Below, one piece after another: positions 8,401-15,424 of a stretch of 64,000 nucleotides of DNA. Made by a program: the position numbers and the translations under genes. The stretch is from Paludibacteraceae bacterium. Lineage in GTDB: Bacteria > Bacteroidota > Bacteroidia > Bacteroidales > Paludibacteraceae. The DNA is taken from contig JAFYSK010000003.1 in NCBI GenBank assembly GCA_017559385.1, positions 1-64,000 on the forward strand. Reading direction: 5' to 3'. Below the pieces are notes generated by a model. That model did no database searches. It was not told the origin of the DNA and was given only the letters and a program-made list of their open reading frames with translations. The first letter of the stretch is position 1. Every line of letters starts with the position of its first letter.

Positions 8401-10968
8401 TTCAGTCATACTTTCACCCGCAGAATAGGAGTTATCACCATTGCGTAAACGAGCATGAGATACTGGTATATTTATAGGCTCTTCAACTTTATACTGATAT
8501 GATTTTGTTGAACCAAGATATTGAAAATCAACCAAACCTCCACCATTGGATGTAATATTGGCTCCATAAGTGATGTCGTTAGCCAACGGATTCTCTACTG
8601 AAGTATAAAAACCAGCTCCGTGAGCACCACCTGATGTTACAGTCAATTTTCCATCAATTACAACTCGTGCATCTTTAACATTATCTGCAGTACGTTTATT
8701 AGGAGCTCCTTTATGATATGCAGTATATGTGATTGGCAACAATTTTTGACCATCATGATTGAAAAATCCTATATCATTTACTTCTTTATCGTAAACAAAA
8801 AGATTTCCTTTAGAGATTAGTTCTGCTGTGGAAGCCACATAAAGTTGGGCATCTGCCATCAAGACCAAATCCAATTTAGACTCAAGAATAACATTATATA
8901 GATTAATATCCATATTGTTATTTATAGGTAAGACATAATCCTTCGAATCTAATTCTTGTCCACCTGACAACTCTGTATACAAAACGCCCAACTTCACTTT
9001 AGGAGTTCCAGTCTGCCCTTCGGTCTTATTGAGTTCATATATCTGTCTATCGTTTATTCCATCATACCATTTAGATACTTCAGTACCCGCATTCAAACAT
9101 ATAAAACCATTGTCGTCATCTGAACCTGTATCTTTTGATATGAAAAGCATATTCAAAGGTATCTGACCAGCAATCGAAACTTCAACACCCGCTGAAACAT
9201 ACTCTTGGGCACCATGTTGCAATGTCAACTTAGTCTCAATGCTCTGAATATAATACTGAACCATAGGGAATACACGTTCTTTATTTTTCAACATTCCACC
9301 ACCAAAAATACCTCCTAGTTGACCTAAAATTTGCGTTCCACCACGCCAGTCTGTAAACTGAAATGCTTCATAAACCGTTGAACCATCCTTGGCAAGTACT
9401 CTACTTGTAGATGGATCACCTGTAACATATCCTAAGGCCGTCAACTGCGAACCTGAGTTAAGAACTAGTTCAGTTTGGTCTTTCATATCAATTCTACCAA
9501 ACCTCACAGGTCGTCCATTAGTTTCTTGCACTTGCGACAATTTAGCGTAAACACAAATATGTCCATTATTCGTAATTCGTACATTTGGATCTAGTGTTAA
9601 GTATTTATAACAAGTCGGTGTAGCATTTTCCACCATCTCGTTCGTGGTATACGTCTTAGTAACTGTATATCCAGCATCACCAGGGACCAGCAGGGTGATT
9701 TCAGAAGGGATTGTAAACTCATATTTACCATCTGCGGACAGTGTTTTATATTCAGTATAAAGCGTACCACTTTGATACACAACCACTGTTTTGCTAGATG
9801 CACTTTGAGCAGCAGTAATAGCCTCATCTAACTTGTGATAATAAATACCATCTACACCTTTAACGACAAATTGCGCAATATTTTTTGGCAAAAATTCGGC
9901 TGTAACTCTATCTCCATCTTGAAGAGTATAGGTCATAGGATTATCTTTTCTATATTCAACCGAATTATCCGCATGCGTAATTACCCAACGATCTAAGTTA
10001 TAGTCCGCATGAGGAGTTGCAGTAAAGGTATGGAAAAATTGACTGGTCAAGGAGAAGTTCATTTCCTTATCACCATCAGTATTTGAAATATTGCATGATT
10101 CAGTACCTCCGGCATTAGTTTGGACTGCTTTGTAAGAACCCTTACCAACTGTAGGATGAACAAAAGTAACTGTAATCTTGGATTTTACATTTACAGTGAT
10201 AGTCGCATAGCCTCCATTATCTGCAACCAATGTAATTATAAATTGATCCCCATCAACAACATTTGCTCCAGCAGTAAGGGTCAATTTGGCGCTATTGTCC
10301 ACTTGAGTAGTAATCACGCAAGAAAAATCTCTTGTCAAGCCACCACTATGAACGACTGATTGGATAGTAAAATTGGTCGCTTTAAACAGGTTTACCGTAG
10401 TCTGTAATGTTTCTGTTTCTTCCGTTTTAGTCCAATCGATTGTACTTTGTACTGGATCTATTATTTTCTTAAAATTAGCAGTAACAGTAGCAGTACCATT
10501 AGTACCTCGAGAATTTGTTCCATAATCTACGGTGGTCACCAAAGCTGTCGCGTCAGTAAAGGTAGCTGCTGTACTAAATGAACTTGCACAAGTCCATTTC
10601 TCAAAGGCATAGTTGGTTGCCGCACTGACAACCTTCAAGTCTGCCTCAGCATTGTGATAATACTTATCACCTGATTTATTATAAGCATCTTCACCATTCT
10701 CACCATATGAATATACAGTATTATTCGTTGGACTAGTAATAGTTCCAGGTATTATACGATTCCAATTTGGATAATAATATTCTTTATAGAGCAAATAATT
10801 CTTTAAAACTTGCTTTGTTGCATCATCCCGATTATAATCAACTCCTGACAGAGATGCGACTCCAGCACCAGCCGGCTCTACCTTGATAGAGTTGGTTGTT
10901 GTTCCACCAGCATAGACACTACCTATTCCAAGTACTACACTAATCAAAATCGACAATATTTTTTTCAT
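2422..10968 (-). CDS. Giant T9SS-exported surface protein, 2848 aa
   Basis: The chosen start (10,968) gives a clean signal peptide, MKKILSILISVVLGIGSVYA; an upstream in-frame Met would bury it. The last ~75 residues have the form of a T9SS type A sorting domain: a 'VVNATGHIIYCGYV' strand, then 'ILPMNGIYVVKGENEAQKIFF'. Around residues 320-350 there is an InlB/Listeria-Bacteroides-like segment ('FTATPHADYNLDRW'). Two related ~110-residue discoidin-like segments occur near 1305-1415 and 1525-1650; each ends in a 'RF.YGS' or 'RIYYYS' strand followed by 'LSDI/LSDL'. The 1640-1680 segment ('LFVNPEELEFS') looks like an Ig-type strand module. The middle is Thr/Asn-rich with many beta-type repeats. 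No catalytic motif was recognised. The likely role is an adhesin or scaffold at the cell surface. It is probably monocistronic, with a 217-bp gap upstream. Confidence 0.88.
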   Translation of the reverse strand: MKKILSILISVVLGIGSVYAGGTTTNSIKVEPAGAGVASLSGVDYNRDDATKQVLKNYLLYKEYYYPNWNRIIPGTITSPTNNTVYSYGENGEDAYNKSGDKYYHNAEADLKVVSAATNYAFEKWTCASSFSTAATFTDATALVTTVDYGTNSRGTNGTATVTANFKKIIDPVQSTIDWTKTEETETLQTTVNLFKATNFTIQSVVHSGGLTRDFSCVITTQVDNSAKLTLTAGANVVDGDQFIITLVADNGGYATITVNVKSKITVTFVHPTVGKGSYKAVQTNAGGTESCNISNTDGDKEMNFSLTSQFFHTFTATPHADYNLDRWVITHADNSVEYRKDNPMTYTLQDGDRVTAEFLPKNIAQFVVKGVDGIYYHKLDEAITAAQSASSKTVVVYQSGTLYTEYKTLSADGKYEFTIPSEITLLVPGDAGYTVTKTYTTNEMVENATPTCYKYLTLDPNVRITNNGHICVYAKLSQVQETNGRPVRFGRIDMKDQTELVLNSGSQLTALGYVTGDPSTSRVLAKDGSTVYEAFQFTDWRGGTQILGQLGGIFGGGMLKNKERVFPMVQYYIQSIETKLTLQHGAQEYVSAGVEVSIAGQIPLNMLFISKDTGSDDDNGFICLNAGTEVSKWYDGINDRQIYELNKTEGQTGTPKVKLGVLYTELSGGQELDSKDYVLPINNNMDINLYNVILESKLDLVLMADAQLYVASTAELISKGNLFVYDKEVNDIGFFNHDGQKLLPITYTAYHKGAPNKRTADNVKDARVVIDGKLTVTSGGAHGAGFYTSVENPLANDITYGANITSNGGGLVDFQYLGSTKSYQYKVEEPINIPVSHARLRNGDNSYSAGESMTEPSKYYYYKDEERWLNPKFGITNPTNNEFTVTLPQAKQQDVICKVTTEGMVSDISKSTFTVTLPATSRFTYGDDSHTYTATAEGGELMIPLTYNPVNVDNTGAPYTETMTISYTYYDVIEGQNVTRSTNVTLTANENYSPDFTVTIGGKDVNTDKSYTFEPTDALISLPADVVITPVVNTVATLSATTWNGVAFASPTFTTSGTAPSFMKVIYTPQTEGDDSGTLTITATYVDAAEEAHSKSFVVNLNGTGRLQDNTLRFKQDLIDGYTIDQGLVYENVFANPGNLSEVDFTCTYVGGDVDGQDASALVTFSRVADNYKLKANEIATISEARQIKIVAKQAKNSFMNAGTCEIVLTVVPPAIWNWSDLYFGQSYTNPVTSSRLDAWTLTEIDDPNNMVGELQGDYTNYSTVIAHGDVNTVYEARFKFVQGPNQKEFTAKIYADPRVLGYCVDAAHKYKGVTKSATGGVSFDDANDQVSLNANAQWVIQMIGMPDRMTFVSSGENLWNIEQRANESSAWSPVATWTSLGNGTHSFSLLPTTKFVRFTYGSANPESVGQLSDICISKLSVKADVDELYLPINKDGSASSKTFVLTHTDANTPILSEIVGLDYNTSTSNNLGTAEEPYYQTTLTITTPSTFTRGVYNLKATQGAHEEANIPVYADYFPQGLPIKLAEDDVKRYHFVATASDYVSWDATEKEVVLQNPGGSVARSVILAFEGAPSRISFTASRDIVDSEWKIYESVDGTDGSFVESSMDNRDTESGTAFTHNLQYTTRYVRIYYYSENQAELRLSDLVIEGDPMLFVNPEELEFSTDDTEKSLTLTAINLNKIRIELDNSTDFQMSHGTASPSAIYTLSSTDYPNALGKNKVGDIVINTKWITNSIVNDGMITIYNVDDDAVLAKVKLVGAGKYLHKEGANTTGLYTGIPDGTRDTDGDGNPNTEYKYTFHGSDYTEYPYHHVDLSNAFDADGNALFDYIIVYGETTTTDATKNITAPAGENGSNARTPYYVYARDVDAYGNYDRYRHVTMVDNANVGTKAHIPGVTMQEDGKAVFMGVDAGQKMSVYMTGFCPYATTGFTSDQEGAWFFRGKHGSKLDIYLDNCYMFSRNKMETGRPFYTRGDVRNPFFTEDYARGSGGVLVFECVDESADVALAQPFDVTIHTIGKNLLKSNYGSFCRFFGMDPFQISAPIHVRMHSSSHVRKSKTSLTFDDKWPTAMNSTTGEIITTQRTNGFLSLQKMNNNAPSIDLGNPNTVVNFRGGQVELQNAQIVSTNYKTTLAISYRSGEYGGDNVGLKFAAGIGTDSVGGEVNFYDGTVTVLPMWVQEEYKQYYLIDKDANGNEITRTVGGKTEYLTTCLRCPKNTEVYGGSVCWLRACQHVTSKGGAPTFAGKYLGQYIYDIKSGDVVDPNTGLATLISFPEGIVNENNEPLSVFYNTYHPDKKYGVESVSPADKKLYFWIPEGFDGVSAEKDKLISTWKACMTRIEAGYEGKSGGVGGDTPVEPNEEIKYMLYCKIDENMYEVISAGEGDGESRVYTYEAPVKVPSIGQDFVGGEYTTIKPTYIGDDFEHQILSEIPYAITDKVYYVTTATADVWQSFTAPFNVAKIWVVETYDEKTLKKTLKKTDDKGNVLTKHKSIMLEQAKHNADFAAFFGVAMAIGSTDPFETIFNDWKKWGMLKDKETIINGNPLYSGELSGYDLRGRAELIPYMGDNWETAHFYLNENKGNWELDAEADTFKVKWDMLTETDLEDGILLHQGKTYSMLFPYCTGCWNDEAERPSDFWDYWSGKILIFESTDGKVKGEHTIQGTNYIAESKVEAQPWIFDGVTSGTDAILTGNSTFATLNTSRDNIYTYSADPAMESFMLYDPEESGAATISPTTSFLYANVPVNDQGMPAKKVTREGKIVYGEGNNGSDPQGPTTGTHTPTVGGGNDMFITAIAGGINVAVAAPQFVQVVNATGHIIYCGYVANNVDVILPMNGIYVVKGENEAQKIFF

Positions 10969-11185
10969 AAGCTTTGTTTGTTTGCATGCAAACGTTTCAT
11001 GCGGCAAAGCCGCGTTTCAAAGTTTCACGCGCAATAGCGCTTGTTTCAATGTGAAATGTTGCTGCGTTATATTTAAGTTGTTAATAAATTCTTGTTGCTA
11101 TCAGACTACATATCAAGCACTTACTATCTTCTACTGCGTTTTTTTTTGTTTTGCACAAAAATGCGCAATAGAATATGTTATTTCA
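10969..11185. other. Gene-free leader with palindromic repeats
   Basis: The 217 bp between the AAA ATPase stop and the giant gene start contain GCGGC-AAA-GCCGC (11,001-11,013) preceded by GTTTCAT. The same GTTTCATGCGGC string precedes GGA-GCCGC at 13,844-13,863. A GCGC-aata-GCGC hairpin follows at 11,029-11,040. No good TAnnTTTG promoter was found on the minus strand. Confidence 0.5.
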
Positions 11186-12439
11186 TTAAAAATCAATAAT
11201 TTGCGAATTAGACAAAAACTGTTTTAACCCAACTATCAACACTCCTGAATCTGTATGATAAGGAAGTATGTCATCATAAACGACAACAATCTTCTTAAAC
11301 GAATCATCAATATTTAGCAATGAGCGCAACTCTTGCTGTATTTTTTCCTTACTAGGTAGGGCATATGCTGACTGTATATAGTATCTAGCACTTTCTCTAT
11401 TGACAACAAAATCAACCTCATACACCTTACGCTCACGTTCATCAACATCACCTTCCCACGCATCTACCATTCCAACATCTACTGAATATCCACGAGCAAT
11501 CAGTTCATTGTATATCACATTTTCCATTATATGAGTATTCTCCATTTGGCGAAAATTCAAAGCCACATTACGAATACCCATATCCGCAAAGAAATATTTT
11601 GAGTCAGCACCAATATACTTTCGCCCTTTGATATTATATCGTTGCGCTTCGCGAATAATGAAAGCATCTTGCAAATGTGCGATATATTGGCGAATAGTAT
11701 TTTCTGACAACTCTACCTTGCTAGAAGACTTAAAAGTATTAGCAATCTTGCGTGGATTAGTTGTACAACCTATATTAGAGGCCAACACCTGCAACAACTC
11801 ACGCATTCCCTGTGCGTTGCGTAGGTGATTACGTTCGATAACATCGCGCAAATAAGTAGTATCATACATTGTACGCAAAAAACTCTCGCGTTTATGTTCA
11901 TCGCTCTGCAATACTGCTTGTGGCAATCCACCATAGCGGAAATAGAGTTGCAACGCTCGATTGAAATCCACTTTCATACCCTCCATAAGTTCATTCATAA
12001 TGAGTGGATAAACGCGTATCTCATCTCCTCGACCACGAAACTCAGTCACCACATCACTTGATAAGAACTTTGAGTTGGAACCCGACACAAATATTTCCAC
12101 ATTTGACATATGCATCAAGCTAAGCAACACCTCCACAAATCGGTCAATTAGTTGGACTTCATCTAGGATAATATAGTTGGTTTTACCATCATTTTGGTAA
12201 TGAACATCGACATACTCTATTAACTTAGATGGGTTACGTAATTCGCTATTACGAAAATCATCAAGTGACAACCCTATAATATGATTTTCTGCCACGCCAT
12301 TTTGCAACAAATAGTTGCGAAAAATGTTGAATAGCAAGAAGGATTTACCACACCGACGAATGCCAGTGACAATCTTCACCATTCCATTACCTATTCCACG
12401 TATGAGTTGATTTAGATAATATTTTCGTTCAAAAATCAT
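11186..12439 (-). CDS. AAA ATPase with DUF4143 (PD-(D/E)XK-like) C-terminus
   Basis: The 417-residue protein has a Walker A motif 'TGIRRCGKS' near residue 26, a Walker B 'YIILDEVQ' near 90, and the 'SGSNSKFLSSD' and 'EFRGRGDEI' motifs of the AAA_14 family. The C-terminal half has the DUF4143 layout: 'ENVIYNELIARGYSVDVG', then 'YEVDFVVN', then 'YYIQSAYAL', matching the E...D...ExD..Q pattern of PD-(D/E)XK folds. The family is multi-copy in Bacteroidota and its biochemical role is unsettled. A paralogue of the same length, roughly half identical by eye, lies at 14,117-15,373. Between the two are a GHKL/STAS-like pair and a gene relic. It appears complete. Confidence 0.9.
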   Translation of the reverse strand: MIFERKYYLNQLIRGIGNGMVKIVTGIRRCGKSFLLFNIFRNYLLQNGVAENHIIGLSLDDFRNSELRNPSKLIEYVDVHYQNDGKTNYIILDEVQLIDRFVEVLLSLMHMSNVEIFVSGSNSKFLSSDVVTEFRGRGDEIRVYPLIMNELMEGMKVDFNRALQLYFRYGGLPQAVLQSDEHKRESFLRTMYDTTYLRDVIERNHLRNAQGMRELLQVLASNIGCTTNPRKIANTFKSSSKVELSENTIRQYIAHLQDAFIIREAQRYNIKGRKYIGADSKYFFADMGIRNVALNFRQMENTHIMENVIYNELIARGYSVDVGMVDAWEGDVDERERKVYEVDFVVNRESARYYIQSAYALPSKEKIQQELRSLLNIDDSFKKIVVVYDDILPYHTDSGVLIVGLKQFLSNSQIIDF

Positions 12440-12587
12440 ATTGTTTTTGGTTGTTAATAATATTCTTGTTTTTGCTCGCGGAGCGAGCGGTGTAGGGTGT
12501 AGAGTGTAAGGTGTTGCTTCGGCAATTGGCTATAGGCGATTGGCTATAGGCAAGGGTCTCATCGCTTCGCTCTGAACTTTGGTTATG
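12440..12587. repeat. Intergenic short repeats and palindrome
   Basis: This gap holds the palindrome GCTCGC-GGA-GCGAGC (12,474-12,488), a run of degenerate GTGTAGG/GTGTAAGG units, and two copies of GATTGGCTATAGGC/AATTGGCTATAGGC. The same palindrome and the GGCTATAGGC string occur inside the mtaB coding sequence at 21,380-21,459. No gene is seen. Confidence 0.65.
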
Positions 12588-12866
12588 TTAATTTCCTATT
12601 ACAATCCATTTTCCACGTTTAGTCGAGCCTTCTCTTATTAAAGCGCCATCTCTCTTCAATAATTCTATACACATTCGTGTTTTTCTTTCACTTATTTGAA
12701 GTTTCTCAGCTAATTCCGCACGAGATATTTTAGGATTATTTTGGATCAGTTCAATTATTTGGATCACATTTGGATCATTATTTGGATCAGCTTGGATCAA
12801 ATTTGGATCAGTTTCGCTTTTATTGCGCCAAATCACCACCCTAAAATCCTCTTCTTGGTGGAATTC
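12588..12866 (-). pseudogene. 3' relic of an AlbA_2/RecG-like regulator (winged helix)
   Basis: The open frame from 12,839 (GTG) encodes 83 residues ending in a winged helix: 'KISRAELAEKLQISERKTRMCIELLKRDGALIREGS'. The frame is also open upstream back to 12,866, giving 'EFHQEEDFRVVIWR'. That 'FR(V)xIWR' motif followed by a winged helix is the usual C-terminal arrangement of Schlafen-type AlbA_2/HATPase_c_4 ('RecG-like') proteins. The N-terminal DNA-binding and ATPase-like parts are absent. It starts immediately after two consecutive in-frame stops closing the STAS-like gene, so it is best read as a fused relic. A small functional HTH protein using the GTG start cannot be excluded. Confidence 0.6.
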
Positions 12867-12869
12867 TTA

Positions 12870-13166
12870 TTAATGACCAGCCAACACACTTTGTCTTCTT
12901 TGCAGAGCACCCAAGACACTCTTCGAAGCCATCAAATTTAGTCCACGAAAAGTAGTACGACGCTTTAATTCTTCCAAAGGCATCTCAACAAGTAATTTAG
13001 CAATACACTCATCCGCAAAAGAATTGGTTACCACATCTACTCCAGTAAAATCCAAAACAACTTTCTCATCACCCAAAATTAAAGGCAATAAGTCAGTACG
13101 TACTTTCACTCCTATTTGACGCGTGCCTAAATCAGCACCATATTCCACAAAACGAAATGTTACCAT
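12870..13166 (-). CDS. STAS-like protein, DUF4325 family
   Basis: The 98-residue protein has the DUF4325 core: 'KVVLDFTGVDVVTNSFADECIAKLL' type sequence at about residues 35-60 (split here: VVLDFTGVDVVTNSF, then ADECIAKLL). This resembles the strand-helix of anti-sigma-factor antagonist STAS domains, with Ser in the loop. The start overlaps the end of the upstream GHKL ATPase gene by 7 bp, so the two are translationally coupled. DUF4325 proteins are commonly encoded beside GHKL ATPases; by analogy with SpoIIAA/SpoIIAB the pair may form a partner-switch module, but that is inference. Two in-frame TAA stops follow in tandem. Confidence 0.85.
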   Translation of the reverse strand: MVTFRFVEYGADLGTRQIGVKVRTDLLPLILGDEKVVLDFTGVDVVTNSFADECIAKLLVEMPLEELKRRTTFRGLNLMASKSVLGALQRRQSVLAGH

Positions 13167-13813
13167 AACTCTGACGGGTTATTATCATTAAACATTATAT
13201 CATATTCATCTTCAACATCCGTGCGATACTCAACAACCGCATTAGGATCAATATCCACGTCCGTACGTAGTTGCATATAGACTATAGTTCCTTGCCAATA
13301 CTCACACTCAACTACCTCAATTTCATCCCCATTCATCTTCAAACAATGATTACCTGAACGTATTTCAAAAGATGAAGCTGTATTTTTTATAAGCAAATAT
13401 GTTGCATATAAGCCAAAACCTAATCCCTGTCCATCAGTTACTTTATCTTTTATAACTGCATGCAAGGATTCTTCCTCAGTAATGAATCGGTATAATTCAT
13501 TGGCCTTAAGTGATTGATGTACCCCGATTCCATCATCTGCAACCACAATACGTAATTCATGACGCTTCTCATCATTATATGTGATGATTGTTCCAAGATG
13601 CTTCTCGGCATGAATCAAAACATTATCCAACACCTCATAGAAACAATACGATAGAGCTTGCAAAACACCTAGCTCAATATTTAAATGTCCTTTGAGAACA
13701 CCTATCACGCGGCGGTAAACAGCATCAATCGTGTCTCTATCAAATACATCAATAGAAACACTTGATGTAGTTTCTACACCAACATATCGCTTTATTAAGG
13801 TTGTTACATCCAT
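13160..13813 (-). CDS. GHKL-type ATPase (histidine-kinase-like), partner of STAS-like protein
   Basis: The 217-residue protein has the Bergerat ATP-binding motifs: N-box 'CFYEVLDNVLIHA' near residues 57-69, G1 'VVADDGIGVH' near 93-102, and G2 'GQGLGFGLYATYLL' near 129-142. There is no dimerisation/phosphoacceptor His domain and no membrane segment, so it is not a classic sensor kinase. It resembles stand-alone anti-sigma-type or HATPase_c proteins. It overlaps the STAS-like gene by 7 bp, which argues for a functional pair. Neighbouring DUF4143 ATPases and a relic point to an accessory island. Target and signal are unknown. Confidence 0.85.
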   Translation of the reverse strand: MDVTTLIKRYVGVETTSSVSIDVFDRDTIDAVYRRVIGVLKGHLNIELGVLQALSYCFYEVLDNVLIHAEKHLGTIITYNDEKRHELRIVVADDGIGVHQSLKANELYRFITEEESLHAVIKDKVTDGQGLGFGLYATYLLIKNTASSFEIRSGNHCLKMNGDEIEVVECEYWQGTIVYMQLRTDVDIDPNAVVEYRTDVEDEYDIMFNDNNPSELW

Positions 13814-14116
13814 TTTTTTGCTCTGTTACGTTTTGCACTTCGCGTTTCATGCGGCGGAGCCGCGTTTTCTATGTTGTCGCCCGAGGGCGAGGTGTTATTT
13901 TCTTATCATTGCATTAGATTCTGCCACAACTGTGGCAGAATTGTATGCTATATATTGTTTCCGCACTGCAGAGACAATCTTAAGTCTATGTGATATTTTA
14001 ACCATGCTAACAAACAAGAACAACTTGCTTCACGCAAATTGCTCTTATTTTGACAATGGTGTACGCTGCGTACAAAATCTAAAATGCCTTATTTAATCCA
14101 TCAACCGGGAAATAAG
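13814..14116. other. Gene-free leader with three hairpins
   Basis: This 303-bp gap carries GCGGC-GGA-GCCGC (13,851-13,863), TCGCCC-GA-GGGCGA (13,877-13,890) and the 10-bp inverted repeat TTCTGCCACA-ac-TGTGGCAGAA (13,919-13,940). No convincing gene is present on either strand. A plus-strand open frame here is antisense to the ATPase start and has no recognisable protein features. Confidence 0.55.
13919..13940. promoter_or_regulatory. 10+10 bp inverted repeat upstream of the GHKL/STAS pair
   Basis: TTCTGCCACA and TGTGGCAGAA are separated by 2 bp and lie 106-127 bp upstream of the GHKL ATPase start. The tight symmetry would suit a dimeric regulator's operator or a small hairpin. No T run follows, so it is not a typical terminator. 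The role is inference. Confidence 0.4.
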
Positions 14117-15373
14117 TTACCAATCTAATGCTTCTGGTTTCAACAAGAAATCCGTTAGTGAAATAGTAAGAATACCATCGTCATCATGCCACGGAACAAC
14201 AGGTGCATTCTGTATTAAAATTCGCTTGAAGCCATCACCAATCTTGCGGAAGGACTGCGTTTCCTGCTTGCGCTTCTCGCCAGTTGGCATCTCAAAAGCA
14301 GATTGAATATAGTATCTACGACTACCACTATTCACCACAAAATCAACCTCATACTGCTTACGAATCAATTTTTGATTCTCATCTTTTTCAGAAACGGGAA
14401 CAATTCCTACATCTACTAACATACCACGAGAAAGCAACTCATTGTATATCATATTCTCCATCAAATGGCCATCATCCTGCTGGCGAAACTGTAAACGCGC
14501 ATTACGCAATCCTAAATCTATAAAATAGTACTTCTGCTGCGCTCCAATATACTGCCTTCCCTTAATATCATAACGTTTGGCTTCGTTCAACAAAAAAGAA
14601 TCTTTTAGATACTCAATGTAACTACCAACGGTATTTTGAGAAATATCAGACTTGCACTCGCCTTTGAAAGTATTTCTTAAGCGAGTAGTATTAGTCAAAG
14701 AACCTACCGCCGAAGCTAAGACATCAGTAAGCATACCGATCTCCTCTACTCCGCGCAGATGATAACGACCAATAATATCCGATAGATAGACATTGTCAAA
14801 CAAAGCACGCAGATATTGCTCTCGCTCTTTAGTATTATCCGTCATCCATACTTGTGGCATACCACCATAATAATAATACTGACTTAGCAATACCTGTGGA
14901 TGCTCCTCGTAGAGTGTACATATATCGGCAAAACGGAAAGGAAAGATACGAATCTCATCACCTCGACCGCGGAACTCCGTGATAATATCCGAAGATAAGA
15001 AACGTGAGTTACTACCTGTAACATACACATCTAGATTATCACGATGCAGAAAGCCATTCAGTACTGCCTCGAAGCCTTCAACCAATTGTATCTCATCCAA
15101 GAGGACATAATACATTTGATTATCAGCAACGCGGTCTAACACATACTGATATAACGCCTTTGGGTTGCGGTACTCTTCGTTAAGCATATCATCCAAAGCC
15201 AACGCAATGATATGTTGCTCATCTACACCTTGTGCTAGTAGATGACGACGAAACAAAGTAAATAGCAAATAGGATTTTCCGCAACGGCGAATACCTGTAA
15301 TTACCTTTACCATACGATTGCCTCGTTTGCTTTCCAAGCGAGTTAGATACTCATTTCTGCTTACTTCTTTCAT
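14117..15373 (-). CDS. AAA ATPase with DUF4143 C-terminus (second paralogue)
   Basis: The 418-residue protein carries Walker A 'TGIRRCGKS' near residue 26, Walker B 'YVLLDEIQ' near 90, 'TGSNSRFLSSD' and 'EFRGRGDEI', and the DUF4143 motifs 'ENMIYNELLSRGMLVDVG', 'YEVDFVVN' and 'YYIQSAFEM'. It is the closest relative in the window of the protein at 11,186-12,439, with conserved motif spacing. A good promoter lies just upstream, giving a very short leader. It is likely transcribed on its own, with a 303-bp gap before the GHKL gene. Confidence 0.9.
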   Translation of the reverse strand: MKEVSRNEYLTRLESKRGNRMVKVITGIRRCGKSYLLFTLFRRHLLAQGVDEQHIIALALDDMLNEEYRNPKALYQYVLDRVADNQMYYVLLDEIQLVEGFEAVLNGFLHRDNLDVYVTGSNSRFLSSDIITEFRGRGDEIRIFPFRFADICTLYEEHPQVLLSQYYYYGGMPQVWMTDNTKEREQYLRALFDNVYLSDIIGRYHLRGVEEIGMLTDVLASAVGSLTNTTRLRNTFKGECKSDISQNTVGSYIEYLKDSFLLNEAKRYDIKGRQYIGAQQKYYFIDLGLRNARLQFRQQDDGHLMENMIYNELLSRGMLVDVGIVPVSEKDENQKLIRKQYEVDFVVNSGSRRYYIQSAFEMPTGEKRKQETQSFRKIGDGFKRILIQNAPVVPWHDDDGILTISLTDFLLKPEALDW

Positions 15374-15391
15374 GCCCTATTGAAAATTTTT

Positions 15392-15424
15392 GCAAAGATA
15401 TGCATTTTTTTTCAATAAACCAAA
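15392..15424 (-). promoter_or_regulatory. Bacteroidota-type promoter for the DUF4143 ATPase gene
   Basis: On the minus strand the -7 box is TATCTTTG (15,392-15,399) and a TTTG -33 box lies at 15,421-15,424, with 21 bp between. The start codon at 15,373 follows about 19 bp after the -7 box. Confidence 0.65.

Noticed and set aside
10969..11007. Upstream Met (11,007) as the start of the 2848-residue protein
   Set aside because: It would put 13 mostly polar residues before an otherwise perfect signal peptide.
13731..14096. 121-codon plus-strand frame upstream of the GHKL ATPase
   Set aside because: It is antisense to the ATPase start and its leader hairpins, and the peptide has no recognisable domain or start context.
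11186..15373. DUF4143 ATPases as IS transposases
   Set aside because: They have a Walker A/B AAA domain and DUF4143 motifs, and there are no terminal inverted repeats or target duplications around either gene.
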